NCBI GenBank assembly: GCA_963556695.1 | Contig: CAUWAG010000012.1 | Span: 1,798,001 to 1,862,000, forward strand | Length of the DNA: 64,000 bases | DNA from: Anthostomella pinea | Lineage: Eukaryota; Ascomycota; Sordariomycetes; Xylariales; Xylariaceae | Direction: 5' to 3' | Shown here: positions 33,404 through 45,209 of the stretch, piece by piece | Position numbering within the stretch: the stretch's first letter is position 1 | Layout of the letters: every line of letters starts with the position of its first letter | Translations under genes and position numbers: made by a program | Notes under the pieces: generated by a model | Told to the model about the DNA's origin: nothing | Database searches by the model: none | What the model saw: the letters and a program-made list of their open reading frames with translations, nothing else

Positions 33404-35608
33404 ATGGAAGCAGCGGAGGAGAGGTTAGACAGCGTTCTGTTTCTCATAGATACGCTGATAGACAACACATTCTATACCTCTGCTCTTTTCGACACGGGCT
33501 GCTTGCCCTATACCGCATTTAGCGAAAGCTTTATAAATCAAAGACATCTCCCATGCAAACAGATCAGCCAGCAGGAGCTTAAGCTTGCTACAGACGGCGA
33601 CGACTTCAAGTTCCGCAGGGACAGGCCAAAGCCTACCTGCAATATCAACCAGATGACTTACGCTACTATCGACATCAATGGCAGGCAGGAGCGGATCTAT
33701 GGATATATCATCCCGGGCCTCCATTTCGATATTATTCTTGGCAAGGGATGGTGTGAACGTAATAATGTTCACTACAGAGCCAAGAAGCGCCAGCTACGCA
33801 TCGGGCCGCCAAACAACAGGGTAAAGATTTACAAGAACAGTTGGATAAATAATCCACACATCGTTGAGAGGACCAAGTCAATTAAAACCGCACACCTTGT
33901 AACAGCAAGAATCTTCAATGCTGAAATTAAGAGGGCAAAGAGCAACAAAAACCCCATTTTGATCGGCTCTATTACTATTAAAGACATCAACAAAGCATTA
34001 AAAAAACTAAACAAGAGGAAGGATAAGCCTACGCTCCGCTCACTCAAGAACCAATTCCCAGAAGCCCTGTGAGACGAGGCCCAGTATTTCATGGACGATG
34101 ACAACGACGTGGTGCCTCCCCACTGAACCGGATGGGATCACGCTATCAATATCGAGGTCGACGACCAAGGGCGACCAAAACGGGTGCCTTACGGACCGCT
34201 TTACGACATGTCCAGGGAGGAGCTCCTTGTGTTACGGAAGACACTAACTAACTACCTTGACAAGGGATGGATCAGAGCAAGCGCGTTGTTAGCAGGCGCC
34301 CCAGTGCTTTTTGCACACAAGCCAGGCAGTGATCTGCGCTTTTGCGTCGACTATAGAGCCCTGAACGCCATAACGCAGTCCGATCGGTACCCCTTGCCCT
34401 TGATATGAGAAACGCTCCGCCAGCTGACCAAGGCAAAATGGGTTACCAAGGTGGACGTTCGCGCAGCATTTCACAGGCTGAGAATACGGGAAGGAGACGA
34501 GTGGAAGACGGCGTTCCGGACAAGGTACGGCCAATTTGAGTGGCTGGTTACCCCTTTCGGCCTCTGCGGTGCACCAGTAACCTTCCAACGTTATATCAAC
34601 TCTATGTTTCAAGACCTGCTTGATGTCTATGCATCGGCATATATGGACGACGTTATCATTTATAACGACGGGATATATGAGGACTACATGGACAAGGTTA
34701 AAACCGTTGTCCAGAGGCTAGGCAAGGCAGGCCTTCAAATCGATATCGAGAAATGCGCCTTTGCTGTACACGAAATCAAGTACCTTGGATTCGTGATCTG
34801 AACAGGCGACGGCATTAGTGTCGACCCCGAGAAGGTTGCAGCTATCAAGCAATAGGAAGAATCCAAGAATGCCTCTGCCGTCCGCTCATTCCTTGGTTTT
34901 GCCAATTTCTACAGAGAATTTATCCCTCTTTTTGCCACCATTGCCGCGCCTCTCAATCGGCTAACTAGACATGGCACGGCCTTCACCTGGGGACACGACG
35001 AGAAGAAAGCATTCCGGACCCTCCAAGACCACCTTACAAGCACCCCATTACTAATAATGTTCGACCCTGACCTTGAAATAATCCTCGAGGCAGACGCGTT
35101 GGGGTACGCTGTCGGCGCTTCCCTATCCTAGGTCGATGCTCAAGGACGCCTTCGCCCAGTTGGTTTTTTCTCCCGCAAATTGACACCAGTAGAAGCAAAC
35201 TACGAAATACACGACAAGGAACTGCTCTCTATTGTCGCCGCCATGGTCCATTTCAGAGATGAACTACACAGTGTGGCAACAAAGTTCTCTGTGCTATCTG
35301 ATCATAAAAACCTCCGTTACTTCATGACAGTCCAGAAACTCACAGAACGCCAAGTCCGATGGTCAGAGATCCTTTCCCAGTACAACTTCCATTTCATTTT
35401 CTGGGCCGGGAAAGACTCAGGGAAGCCCGACTTCCTGTCCCGCCGTCCTCAAGACCGTATCAAGGGAGCAGACGACGAACGTCTCAAGAATAGGGAGTTT
35501 CAGCTGATCAAGGACGCCTGGCTCCCGCCATCCACGGAACATCCTCAGGCCGCTGCCGAAACATATGCTATGATCGGAGCCCCAGTCAGTATAAGGACCA
35601 GACGATAA
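33404..35608 (+). pseudogene. pol (protease, reverse transcriptase, RNase H) of gypsy-type retrotransposon
   Basis: The pol frame is -1 relative to gag. The protease-like part has LFDTGCLPYTAF (about 33487-33520), with the aspartic-protease D-T-G. The RT domain shows [14 protein letters not shown], then VDVRAAFHRLRI and the catalytic SAYMDDVIIY. RNase H shows ILEADALGYAVGASL and ANYEIHDKELLSIVAA. Six stops lie in this one frame with no frameshift. Integrase does not follow. Core catalytic residues survive, but the reading frame does not. Confidence 0.85.
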
Positions 35609-35664
35609 CTGCCCCCAGAAACTTACATCAGAGACAATCTAACCACGCGAGAAGAGCTGAGCGC

Positions 35665-36470
35665 ACCACCACGTCACTGTCGTTGTCGTGGCGAATCCCT
35701 TCAGCAGAGAGCTTCCCCGGAAGATCGCGACGCAGCTCGAACGTGGCAATTGCGACGGGCTCGGGTGCCACGCTAGACTGGCCATCGACCCTCTTCACAC
35801 TTGCCAGGCGTCTCTGGATGTACTCTATATTCTTGCTGGCTTGCAAGTATGAGAAGTTGCGGTCGTTGGAACCGAGGCTGTCGACCAATGCCTCGAAGCG
35901 CCCCACGATTGGTGGTGCGACGTCGCCGAGCAACGCAAGGGAGTTGCACTCGATGACCTTCGCCAATATGGTGGTGCAAAGTTCCAAGAAGGTGCTTTTG
36001 GGGCCATCGCTGGTCAACCCGGGAGGTGGCCAATGCCTGGCAAGATGGTCCAGAAAGCCATACAAATGACCCAGTCGAGCTGCACCGTAGCCTAGAAACG
36101 CGTTGAATATGGTACCAACGTACGTCTCCAGAATAGTAGACCGCGTGACTCTGGGCTCTGTAAGCATATCAAATAAAGGTCGGACACAAGATATCCAGAG
36201 ATCAAGGCGGGCCTGCGGGGACTGGCATTGTTGAATGCGCTGCTCGACCAACTCTCGTATTGAGTGACAGCCATGCTCGCTGGCCAGCATCTTGATTGTG
36301 TCCTGTAGGCCGTCGAGGTCGCCCTGGACCAGGCTACGACCGGTTTGGAAGAACTGGTCCAGCTTATAGCCGTAAGGCTCGAATGGCTGATTCGGGATCA
36401 GACGTCGCCATTTGTAGAAGCGAAGCTCGTTCGCGGTGGGCTCGGGGCGTGGAGGCTCGGTGTGCGCCAT
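35665..36470 (-). pseudogene. 5' part of ZNFX1-like (NFX1-type) gene, cut by retrotransposon
   Basis: Open from the ATG at 36470 (MAHTEPPRPEPTANELRFYK) for about 268 native residues on the minus strand. It ends in LPGKLSAEGIRHDNDSDV, the segment that in fungal NFX1-type helicases leads into the helicase region. The frame then runs a few codons into retrotransposon sequence and stops at 35628. The helical N-terminal region (ELVEQRIQQCQSPQARLD, LGHLYGFLDHLARHWPPP) fits the N-terminal domain of these proteins. Helicase and NF-X1 fingers are missing, and the C-terminal RZ-finger remnant lies at 30938-31780 on the same strand. If transcribed, it could yield a truncated protein. Confidence 0.75.
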
Positions 36471-37957
36471 GTTCGCGGCCTACCCGATGCAGGGTGAACT
36501 AGCAGGAATCGCCGAAGCGAGAGGGAGGCTTTCTGTGACTGCCTTGAGGTCAGCGATCCGGCTACTCTTGGGCGAGTACGTGGATAAGAGAGTGATAGAC
36601 ATACGTTTTCTGCTCGCGATGATACTCGTGGCCTCGCGCGGGCAGACGAGATGGTAAGTTCAAAGAATGACTGACAAGGAACGTGGTGGACGCGTTCTCC
36701 CGAGAGATGGAGGGGTAAAGCAGTGTGAACAGATGCCTGTGGTCCAAGGTATGGTACATGAACAAGTACGCGACGCAGCAGGGTGACTGTGCGGCTGCCT
36801 GTGGTGGTTGCGGGAAGGCAGGCGGATCTGTGTGCAGATTGTGGGAAAGAAGAGGTGGTGAGGCGGGTGGTGAAGGAAAGATACCAAGGTACTGGTAGGA
36901 GCGATGTTTCAGCGCAGTAACTAGATGGAAGGAGCGCAATCGTACTCGACCTCAGGTGTGGTTGCTTACGTACTTTGAGCACGCGTTTGTTCCCAAGGCA
37001 ACAACGACTTCCCGTCATCAAGGTTGTGGCAGAGAGAGCCTGAACTTACGAAAAGGTTGTTGTCATCTTCCACAAGCAATCTGCTGTGTTGGAAACCAAG
37101 AAGCCTAAGGCACGAACAATTCAGCGTTGAAACGTTCGTGGGATAGCTGCACACGCATGCAAGGTTGGCTTTAGGAGGGGAAGCGTTGCGCCTGCCTGAC
37201 ATTTGTTTCCGAAGGCAAACCTATATCGCAACCTAGCGGGTTATGTATACGACTCTGGTTGATCAATTAGGTAGCTTTCCCAGAAAATCACACACCCGCT
37301 TTGACGTCAATATATCTGAGATTCATATGCGCCGCTCGTGCCTTCCATATCCTGATAACCACCAAACGCTACATGGCAGAATATCTCAAGATGCGCTGCT
37401 ATCCGGACCCCCGCTCCCAGATGCAGACATGAACACATGTAGTTACTGCATGCAGAAACATGAACGGTCGCATTATCATATATATACCCCCGAGAATCTC
37501 CTACGGCGTCCACTCTACCGATCACCATCCAACGATGAATGGATGTAATCTTCATGTAGCCGCGAGCATGCATGCTGCCCACTTGCATGAGCAGCCCGAA
37601 CCACCTGCATACGGCGACCATCAAATGGTCGCCAGCCAGCGTGCTGCTTCGGTGGAAATGGATCAACTTTCAATCGAATGTCCTGCACCAGGCTCAGAAC
37701 ATTGAGAAGCGGTCAGGATGAATAAAGTAGCATGTGCCTACATGGCGAGACTGTCTGCACAGAGAACTCATACTGGTAATCAACTTGTCTATTGTAATTG
37801 TAAAGGTTTAAGTCTAGTGGTATTAAACTGATTTTTCTATCGCCATATACACACATATACAACACCGCCAAGCCAACTGCAAGGCATACTGCTCACTCAT
37901 TCGACATCACAATCTCATCCCAAATCTCATCAATCTCATCACATCATCAGCATTCGC
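36471..37957. other. Intergenic region
   Basis: About 1.5 kb upstream of the ZNFX1-like 5' remnant and downstream of the cell-wall protein gene. No supported gene. The last 100 bases (37880-37950) are rich in ctcatca repeats, in the 3' UTR of the cell-wall gene. Confidence 0.5.
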
Positions 37958-39493
37958 TTACAACAAAGCAACAGCCAGAACACCAGCCACACCAACCATC
38001 ATCTCCATGCCGCGCTCCAGCTGGCCAGCGGCAGCAGTAGGGATAGGCGTGGAGGCCGGGCCAGTGGGGTAGCCAGCGGCGCTGGTGGTAGGCTTGGGGG
38101 GCAGGACACCAGAGCCAACCACAGAAGTAGTCTCACTGGGGGAGCCGCCGGGAGCGGTCGGGTATGGCACGATGGTGGTCATGCTGGACAGAGTCGACGT
38201 GTAGCAGGTCGTGCCCGTGGGGTACACGGTCGAGGTGGTGGAGCCGACGGTGCAGTCAGGACCGGTGCCGGGGCACGAGGTGACGGGGTAGCTGGACGTG
38301 GCGTACAGGGTCGAGGTGATGGTGGTCTCGGGGCACGAGACGGAGGGGTAGCCGGTGCCGGTGGACAGGGTCACCGGGGTGGTGGTAGGGTAGACGACGC
38401 TCACCGGGGTGGTGGTAGGGTAGACGACGCTCACCGGGGTGGTGGTCGGGTAGACGTTGACCGGGCTGGTGACCGGGCTGACGGCCACCGGAGTGGTGGT
38501 AGGGTATACGGTGACCGGGCAGGTGGTGAGGTACTCGGTGGTCACCGTAGTCTCGTAGGGGGTGCTGGGGCTACCGGGGCAGTTCGTGACCTCGGGGGCA
38601 CACGAGGTGATGGTGCTGACGTAAGTGCTCGTGGCGGTTGAAGTGGTGATGGCGATGGTTGGGATTTCCGTAACGGGGCAAGTGGTCACGTACTCGGTGG
38701 TCACCGTGGTCACGTAAGGGACTCCAGGGCGAGCCGGGCAGTTGGTGACGGTGGGAGCACATGAGATGATGGTGCTGACGTAGGTGCTCGTGGCGGTTGA
38801 AGTGGTCACGGTCGGGTATGCGGGGAAGGTGGTTGGGAACCCGATGGTGGTCGTGTTGACGACCGGGTAGGTCATCGTGCCCCAGGTAGAGGTCACCGGG
38901 GTGCTGGATGATATCGGGTAGGACGAAGCCGGGTAGGACGACGCAGGGTAGGTGGGCACAACGGAGGTGCTGGACGCCGGGTAGGTCTCACCCGGGTAGG
39001 TCTCACCCGGGTAGGTCTCACCCGGGTAGGTCGGCACAACGGAAGTCGAGCTGACAACAGTCGAAGACTCGGATGACGACCCGACGGGGTAGCCAGGCAC
39101 AACGGAGGTCGAGCTAGCGGTAGTGGAAGACTCGGATGAAGACCCGACGGGGTAACCGGGCACAACGGAAGTCGAGCTAACAACAGTCGAAGACTCGGAC
39201 GACGAGCCGACGGGGTAGCCCGGTATAGTAGGGGTCGAGCTGGAGGCAGTCAAAGACTCGGTAGAAGAGCTGACCGGGTAGGTCTCCGCCGGATAGGTCG
39301 GCACAACGGAGGTCGTAGTGGCCACAGTCGGAGACGACTCGGATGAAGACTCGCCGGGGTAGGTCTCAACCGGGTAGGCCGGCGCAGTGGAGGTCGTGGT
39401 GACCGAAGACGCCATGGGGTAGCCCGGGTAGCCGCCCGGGTAGCCGGCAGAGACAAGCCCGGCAAGGGCGAGCGTCAAGGCGGCGGCCTGCAT
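37958..39493 (-). CDS. Ser/Thr/Pro-rich, repeat-containing GPI-anchored cell-wall type protein
   Basis: 511 residues, single exon. A signal peptide (MQAAALTLALAGLVSAG) starts it, and a hydrophobic end (MMVGVAGVLAVALL) preceded by small residues looks like a GPI-attachment signal. The body is Ser/Thr/Tyr/Pro repeats: four related 22-residue units ending VVPGYPVGSSSESST, three tandem YPGET units (about 38985-39033), and two long modules of about 46 residues with TSTYVSTI, CAPxVTNCP and TTEYxTTCPVT. Three TTTPVSVVYP-like units follow. Each long module carries four cysteines. Such proteins are mannosylated and linked to wall glucan. DNA repeats are nearly identical (for example tggtggtagggtagacgacg), so copy number probably varies between strains. 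Specific adhesive or structural function unknown. Confidence 0.85.
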   Translation of the reverse strand: MQAAALTLALAGLVSAGYPGGYPGYPMASSVTTTSTAPAYPVETYPGESSSESSPTVATTTSVVPTYPAETYPVSSSTESLTASSSTPTIPGYPVGSSSESSTVVSSTSVVPGYPVGSSSESSTTASSTSVVPGYPVGSSSESSTVVSSTSVVPTYPGETYPGETYPGETYPASSTSVVPTYPASSYPASSYPISSSTPVTSTWGTMTYPVVNTTTIGFPTTFPAYPTVTTSTATSTYVSTIISCAPTVTNCPARPGVPYVTTVTTEYVTTCPVTEIPTIAITTSTATSTYVSTITSCAPEVTNCPGSPSTPYETTVTTEYLTTCPVTVYPTTTPVAVSPVTSPVNVYPTTTPVSVVYPTTTPVSVVYPTTTPVTLSTGTGYPSVSCPETTITSTLYATSSYPVTSCPGTGPDCTVGSTTSTVYPTGTTCYTSTLSSMTTIVPYPTAPGGSPSETTSVVGSGVLPPKPTTSAAGYPTGPASTPIPTAAAGQLERGMEMMVGVAGVLAVALL

Positions 39494-41377
39494 GGCGAGA
39501 GATTATTAAGTATTAGGTATATGAGTGTCCGGCTGAGTGAGCGAGAGACTGGTGGGTGGTGCAAGCGGTAACGAGTGACTTGACCTGGTATTAAGGTGAG
39601 GTTATTATTGGTGGTTGGTGAGCAAGAGAAGAGGCTTCCAATGCAGGAACAGACATCTCTTATGTATGTATGTGTCCGACATGTTCGCATGTAACGTTCG
39701 ATGAGGCGACGGCGGGCTCCCTGTCACGTCACAAGGCCAATACGGCAGTGCTCCGACCCAAAGAGTCAGCGAAATGGGGCAGATACGAGAGCTGAGATGC
39801 TGCTAGTCTCCTTGTGGGCACATTTTTAGAAATTGAAGCCCGTAAAAGTCAGCACCAGCGTCATCTTAGCTCGACCACCTTGGCGTTGAAAGCCGAACTG
39901 CCCGAAATGGGTCAAAACACCAATCATGATTGGCAGAAGTCCTGTCACCTCGCGGCATGGAACCCTTTTCTAGACTAGTCCCGGCTGCCAACAACAGGCT
40001 CTCCGCCCACAAACCCCTGCAAGTACGTTGAGCTTATTGGGACCACTTCTGGTATAAACGGCGGGGTTGCCACAGGCCGAAGTTGTGAGTCGTGACAGTC
40101 AAGTTGCTGACGGTCTCGCTGTGCCGTCGCCTCGCTTCAGATGACAAGCACCCGCTCATGTATTTATAACCCGAATAGAACCATACGCCATAACTTCCAG
40201 TAGATAACACGACGCAGAAACTAGCTTCCTGATGCTACAATGAAGGTCTGAAGAGCTGGGCTTTCGGTTGAAGATGGGGTTCTTGCAATTACCTACCATA
40301 TCAAAGTCAATTCGCGTCTAGGATTCGCGATTCTGGTTTCCATGCTCGGTGGATGGTCAACACATCTCGCCGAGACCGCTGGGCATTCTAGGCCAACTGC
40401 CCCACGCAGCTAATTTCAACTTCCAGAATACCGACCAGTATCCGGAAAACTCACACCAGACATGGTGGTAAGGCACGAGCTGAACCAGCCCTATCGGGTC
40501 ACGATATGGGAAAAGCGACACCAAGTTAGTAGGGAACCCCCAGGCTCCAGCAGATGTGGGCGCACAGCCGAGGCTTGACAGGTTATTGACAGGGAGTATC
40601 GACTCGGCCTAACCGGCACAAACCGAGGACACGACCACATTCCCCATAAAAGTGACCGAACTTCGTCCTATGTTGCAACGGGTATGCTAGAAGGATAGGT
40701 GAGATTGCCAACTCGTATCTGATCCTTCGAGCTTGGCATGACACCACGGCGGTCTTTATAGATAGCGACAATACTGAGCGCGATTTTCTGCTGCATCTTC
40801 CAGGTATTCATCCCAGTTCTCTTTCCTTTCACCCGACGGTCAACAACCCGCATCGGCCATGTCTGCCTGCGCCCACAGAGCTTCGGGGCAAGGACAGACC
40901 TCGACGAGGTCAGCTACAGAGGCGGTTCGAAAGCAAGCAGTTTCTCCCTGCGTGTCGTGAACTTCGGGCTCAGGTCAGCTGGGCGATAGCAAGCATCGCG
41001 GGATCCAGCATGTCACCTGGCGGAACACTTCAACGTGCCAGTTCAGCATGTGGACTCATGTGGTGATGAAGAATGCGGATATTCTTCAGTCGCTGTGGCG
41101 AGTTTCTCAAAGCATCACACACATACACCTCTCTGTGCAGACCTCTCTAACCCTTACAAGCGTACAACCCTATCGATATTTTCATTGCAGCCCAGCGTAA
41201 TCGTGGACAATTAACTCTACAAACTAATCTCACTCCCCAAACCAGAATCCCAGCCTCCAGCGCAATTCCCCATGCCTCCAACAACGAGATCATGTCCAAC
41301 AAACCCGACATAACCCCATCTCATCATACATTTTTCCAACAAGCACCCTCCCACCCGCCCCCCACTTCTTCAACACA
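39494..41377. other. Intergenic region
   Basis: About 1.9 kb of promoter of the cell-wall gene and 3' flank of the rhodopsin-domain gene. No gene seen. Confidence 0.5.
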
Positions 41378-43063
41378 TTAAACCTCACTCGACTCACTCC
41401 CCCGTCTCTCGTCATCCCGATGCATAGCCTCGAGCCGAAACTCCGTCTCAACGCGAATCCGGCCCGCCGAAGGATTCTGAATAATGAACTCCTCGCTGTC
41501 GTTCCTCGGAACATCGGTAGTACCGCCACTGATCGTCGTCCGACCCGTCTTATCCTTGCCGCCGAGGCCCTGGTACCCGCGGCTCTGGCCGCTGCCGGAG
41601 GCCGCCTTGCCGTACTTGTTATCGTACTTGTTGTTCTTCATGGCGGAGCTTCCCAGGATGCTCGGGAGGTAGTTGCGTAGCAGGATCTTGAACCTGTGCT
41701 GATGTGAGCTATTGATATCCAGGGAGCAGAGGGAGGATAGGGCGGCACGTACGTAGATGCGCTTCCGCAGAAGATGGCTGTGGGGTGGCTGATGTCAGCT
41801 TTAAACGGCAGAGCTGGGCATGGGACGCGGCCGGCACGTACCGACGTAGATCTCGATCTCGCACCACGAGAGGCTGTCCGCGAGGTAGAAGTACATGTCA
41901 GTCGTGTTCGACAGGAGCCGCACGTAAGCGAATCTCACGCAGCCGGCTAGTCATGCTGTCAGCTATCGCGAACGACGCATCGGTAGGTAGGTAGATTGGC
42001 AGATCTCACCAGCGACGGCGACGATTCCCAGACCGAAGATGGCAGTCAGGGCAAGCTTCTGGCGAAGCGATATCTGGATGTTCCAGAACATCGGCATCGG
42101 GGTCACGTAGATTGCTAGATCTATGATGATGTTCAAGACCTGCGTTCCTATCAGCGTCATGGCGTTGCTGGCACTGTGGGCATCCACCCACCCCATTTGC
42201 ATCGTAGAAAGCCTGCTGGCTCTTGGCGTTGATGCACGACCCTGATCCAAGTTAATGGGAAGATCGCGTTGTTGGCAGAAACAGTTTGTCATGCAGTACC
42301 TTTCACAGTGCCCGTCATGTCCCAGAACCTGCCACCCATCGTGTTAATAATCATCCTGCACTCGGTTCCGGATGGCAAGATAAGGGGGTCGCAACATATT
42401 GGGAAGGTATCGACTCACATCTCAGGTGGGTAACATGTAAAAGTCAAGATGAAGAAGCTCGCGATCGAGAACCCAACCACGACGAACATGAGGAAGTAGA
42501 CAGTGTACCGCATGCATGGCCGTCTGTCGAGCCGGAGGTAGAACACCAACAAGGACAATTTGACAAACATGACGGACACCACGTATAAGAGACGGGTCGA
42601 ATAGACAGCCTGGAGCATCGGCGTCATTTCTTCCAGGATGAGCTGGTCCTCTTCGACTGGTCAGATCTACCTGCCAAGACAGCTTGATGAATAGAGATGC
42701 ACTTGCCATGGCATCCGATACCGTACCACGCGGAGATCATAGACGCTGCCGAAAGACCGAAAGCGAATACCTACAAAGGGTCAGTGGCTGGGGCCAGAAA
42801 GGTCTCCCCCGTCGAGACAAACCGTTCCGATGATCATGAAAACTAGTGATCCGATCTCATTAGCATCATCAACGATCATCTCGGAGGAACCCGTACTGAC
42901 CGTCATCCACACCAACCGACTTGATCACAGCCAGCCGCACATGGATGCGAACGGCCATGACGAACATCGTAAAGACGATGAACGAGAGCGCCACCGCCCA
43001 CACGGACCCCTGTCTAGAGCCGGACTCGAGAGCGCGCTGCTTCAAGATATCGGAGACGCCCAT
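41378..43063 (-). CDS. Fungal rhodopsin-domain 7TM protein (PTH11-type superfamily)
   Basis: Ten exons on the minus strand: 42901..43063, 42823..42842, 42707..42770, 42419..42656, 42300..42328, 42188..42241, 42010..42147, 41842..41946, 41753..41777 and 41378..41693. All phases agree and give 383 residues. Typical landmarks appear in order: MISAWYGIGCH, LYVVSVMFVKLSLLVFYLRL, then FFILTFTCYPPEMFWDMT, SCINAKSQQAFYDANG, NIIIDLAIYVTPMPMFWNIQ, TTDMYFYLADSLSWCEIEIY and LRNYLPSILG. Several hydrophobic spans match a seven-helix protein. The cytosolic tail is polar and ends RGSESSEV. Family members are plasma-membrane receptor-like proteins with mostly unknown ligands. The third intron (42657..42706) uses a GC donor (gcaagt); exon 2 has only 20 nt; the donor of exon 6 (42188) is the least certain. 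Confidence 0.85.
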
Positions 43064-45209
43064 GGTGCCGATGTCGAAGAGGAAGGAAGCCGGTGCGTAT
43101 ATCTGGGTGAGAACTAGATGACTTTGGGGTCGCAGCCTCGACGAGATCATGTCGTCCTTTTAGACTTTTCCAAAACTCATGCCGCTTTGATGCACTGTCC
43201 GATGTTGGTTGTCGTTCGCCCAGGGTTGTCTCCCTGCCACCAATACGACAGTCATATCTCAATCTGGCGGACCAGACATCCGGATGCAGGCCGTTGGGCT
43301 TGAAGGGGTGGTATCTGTCAGAAAACGGTGCGCGTACTGCGCAACGGCTTGCACTCATGATGCAATTGGTCAATGACGCCACGGCGAGTCCAGAGACGTT
43401 GCGGAGGAGGTGATGTATCGCAAGACGATATCTTCGAACTTGTACTCTTGGGATAGAGCGTGTCCTAGGGCCATCTCGTTTTCGAGACTCAGGGCAGAAA
43501 TCGAGACTCAACCCCGAGCACGTCAATGCGTCAAGCCAACAACGATTTTCGAGTGCTTCTCAATCGCCGCCGTCATTTGTCAGAATGACTTACAGGAGGG
43601 CAAGCCTGCCGAACATCAAGGATGAGCAATGAACAGGCTCCGTGACCTTCAAGTCCACATGTTACTTCCCAATGCTTGTCATGGCAGTGCCCGACATCGC
43701 CGACCATCTCTTCGTAACCATCTTACCGGTACTACCTTTCGCTGAATCAGGAAAACCGAACAAACACCGGCCCATTACCATCAGGACGGTTCCGATCGAC
43801 TTCGCTATGTCAGCAGCCAGAGCGTGTAGAGATCGTCAGTTACACGACAGCGGTGGCACAGATGGAACACCCCCGGGTGAGGGGTATCCCTGCTTGTCGT
43901 CTGGAGTGGTGACACCAAGTATGAGGCAAGGAGTGAGCTTTGAAGGCGTCGTTTCTGAGCTGTCATGAAGCACACAGACTTGTCCTTGGCAACGGCTGGC
44001 AACGGAAATTGCTATCTGCTGTTGCGATGACCCATATCAAATGAACTCAGACCGTTGGCAATTCAGCTTGCCAGGCGGCGAATAGTGAACCGTCCATCTC
44101 AGCACGCAAGGCTCACCATCGCTTCAAGTTCCAAAACGTCCGATCAAGCTCTCATGGTAACTACGTAATTCCGGCGCAATTAATGGTATCTGCTGAAAGC
44201 GCGCCGACAGCCCTGACATCCAAGACGGCGTCGCAAGCGGCAGAGCGGCGTCGCTTCCTAGTGGTCTTGCAATTCAGGGGTTAACCTGCCCTTTGTATCA
44301 AATGCGCACTCGGAAAGTCACAGCGGGCGTCCGCAAAACCGTTGCGGGCAGCACGAAACCGAGACAAGCCCAAGCTCAGTCCTTCCCCAGGGAACCACAA
44401 AGGGGGGCGGCGGGCAGGTCGATCCCCACAGTCGACCGCGAAGGCGACGGCTTTCCAACCTCATCTACCGACATACAATAATCGTCCGCCCTTCACCAAA
44501 CCTGGTAGGGATCAGTCAACCTACCTACTTGGCCAGTTTGCTCTAATAAAACAGACCCTGCCCTGCCCCCCCGGCTGCCATGCCGATTTCAAATCGAACA
44601 CTCCTTCCCAGTGTGTCGGGGCTGGGAAGGACCCGACACACTGGTTCACCCTCGGACTTCATATACACGACCTAATGACTGACGATTGACGAATGCAGCC
44701 TTCCGCGTCCACCAGCCCGAGCGTTGGGGCGGTCAAAGGAATCGGTGTCCTAGCACTGAGACATCACGCAGCGTCCCGGCAACGCTCTGACGGGATGGAG
44801 GCTGGCGCGGTTCATGAACGGACACTTGCGGTACTCTGAAATAGGATCGAGTCTACGCGATTGCCCACTGGCATCATGAGGAGTCACATAAGCGTAATTG
44901 CGGCCTCCACAATCGTCATGTTACAATCTCTCGGGTCCTTCTTCCGATGAAACTCTCCGATGCTTATTATTACGACGAACCCCGCGCATGACTGCTCAGT
45001 TTGCTCTGCTGTTTGATGAGAGGTATCGTATACGACGCACCATTGCCCCTGAAATTAGTTTGCTCAATCCACCGAGACCTGACAGACCTCCACACCTCTG
45101 TGGCGCGTCTGTCCAGTGCTCGTCTGTGTATCCATGAGTCTTGTATGCTCCATACTCCCCCACCAGGCCCGGCTCTCTAGCCACAACCCGCCCATGATCC
45201 CGCTCGATC
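43064..45209. other. Intergenic region with a perfect hairpin
   Basis: About 2.1 kb without a supported gene. A perfect 13-bp inverted repeat (ccagtgtgtcggg / cccgacacactgg) with an 11-nt loop lies at 44608-44644. Confidence 0.5.

Larger units (their letters stand above)
31803..35665 (+). mobile_element. RIP-mutated, 3'-truncated Ty3/gypsy-type LTR retrotransposon
   Basis: Order: LTR, gag, protease-like region, reverse transcriptase, RNase H. Integrase and the 3' LTR are absent. After the RNase H end (KPDFLSRRP) the frame runs about 200 bases further and then meets ZNFX1-like coding sequence near 35665. Gag and pol are each single frames interrupted only by stops (gag 32715; pol 34070, 34124, 34406, 34799, 34853, 35129). 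Most are explained by C-to-T or G-to-A change of Gln, Arg or Trp codons, as RIP produces. The element is therefore inactive. Confidence 0.85.
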
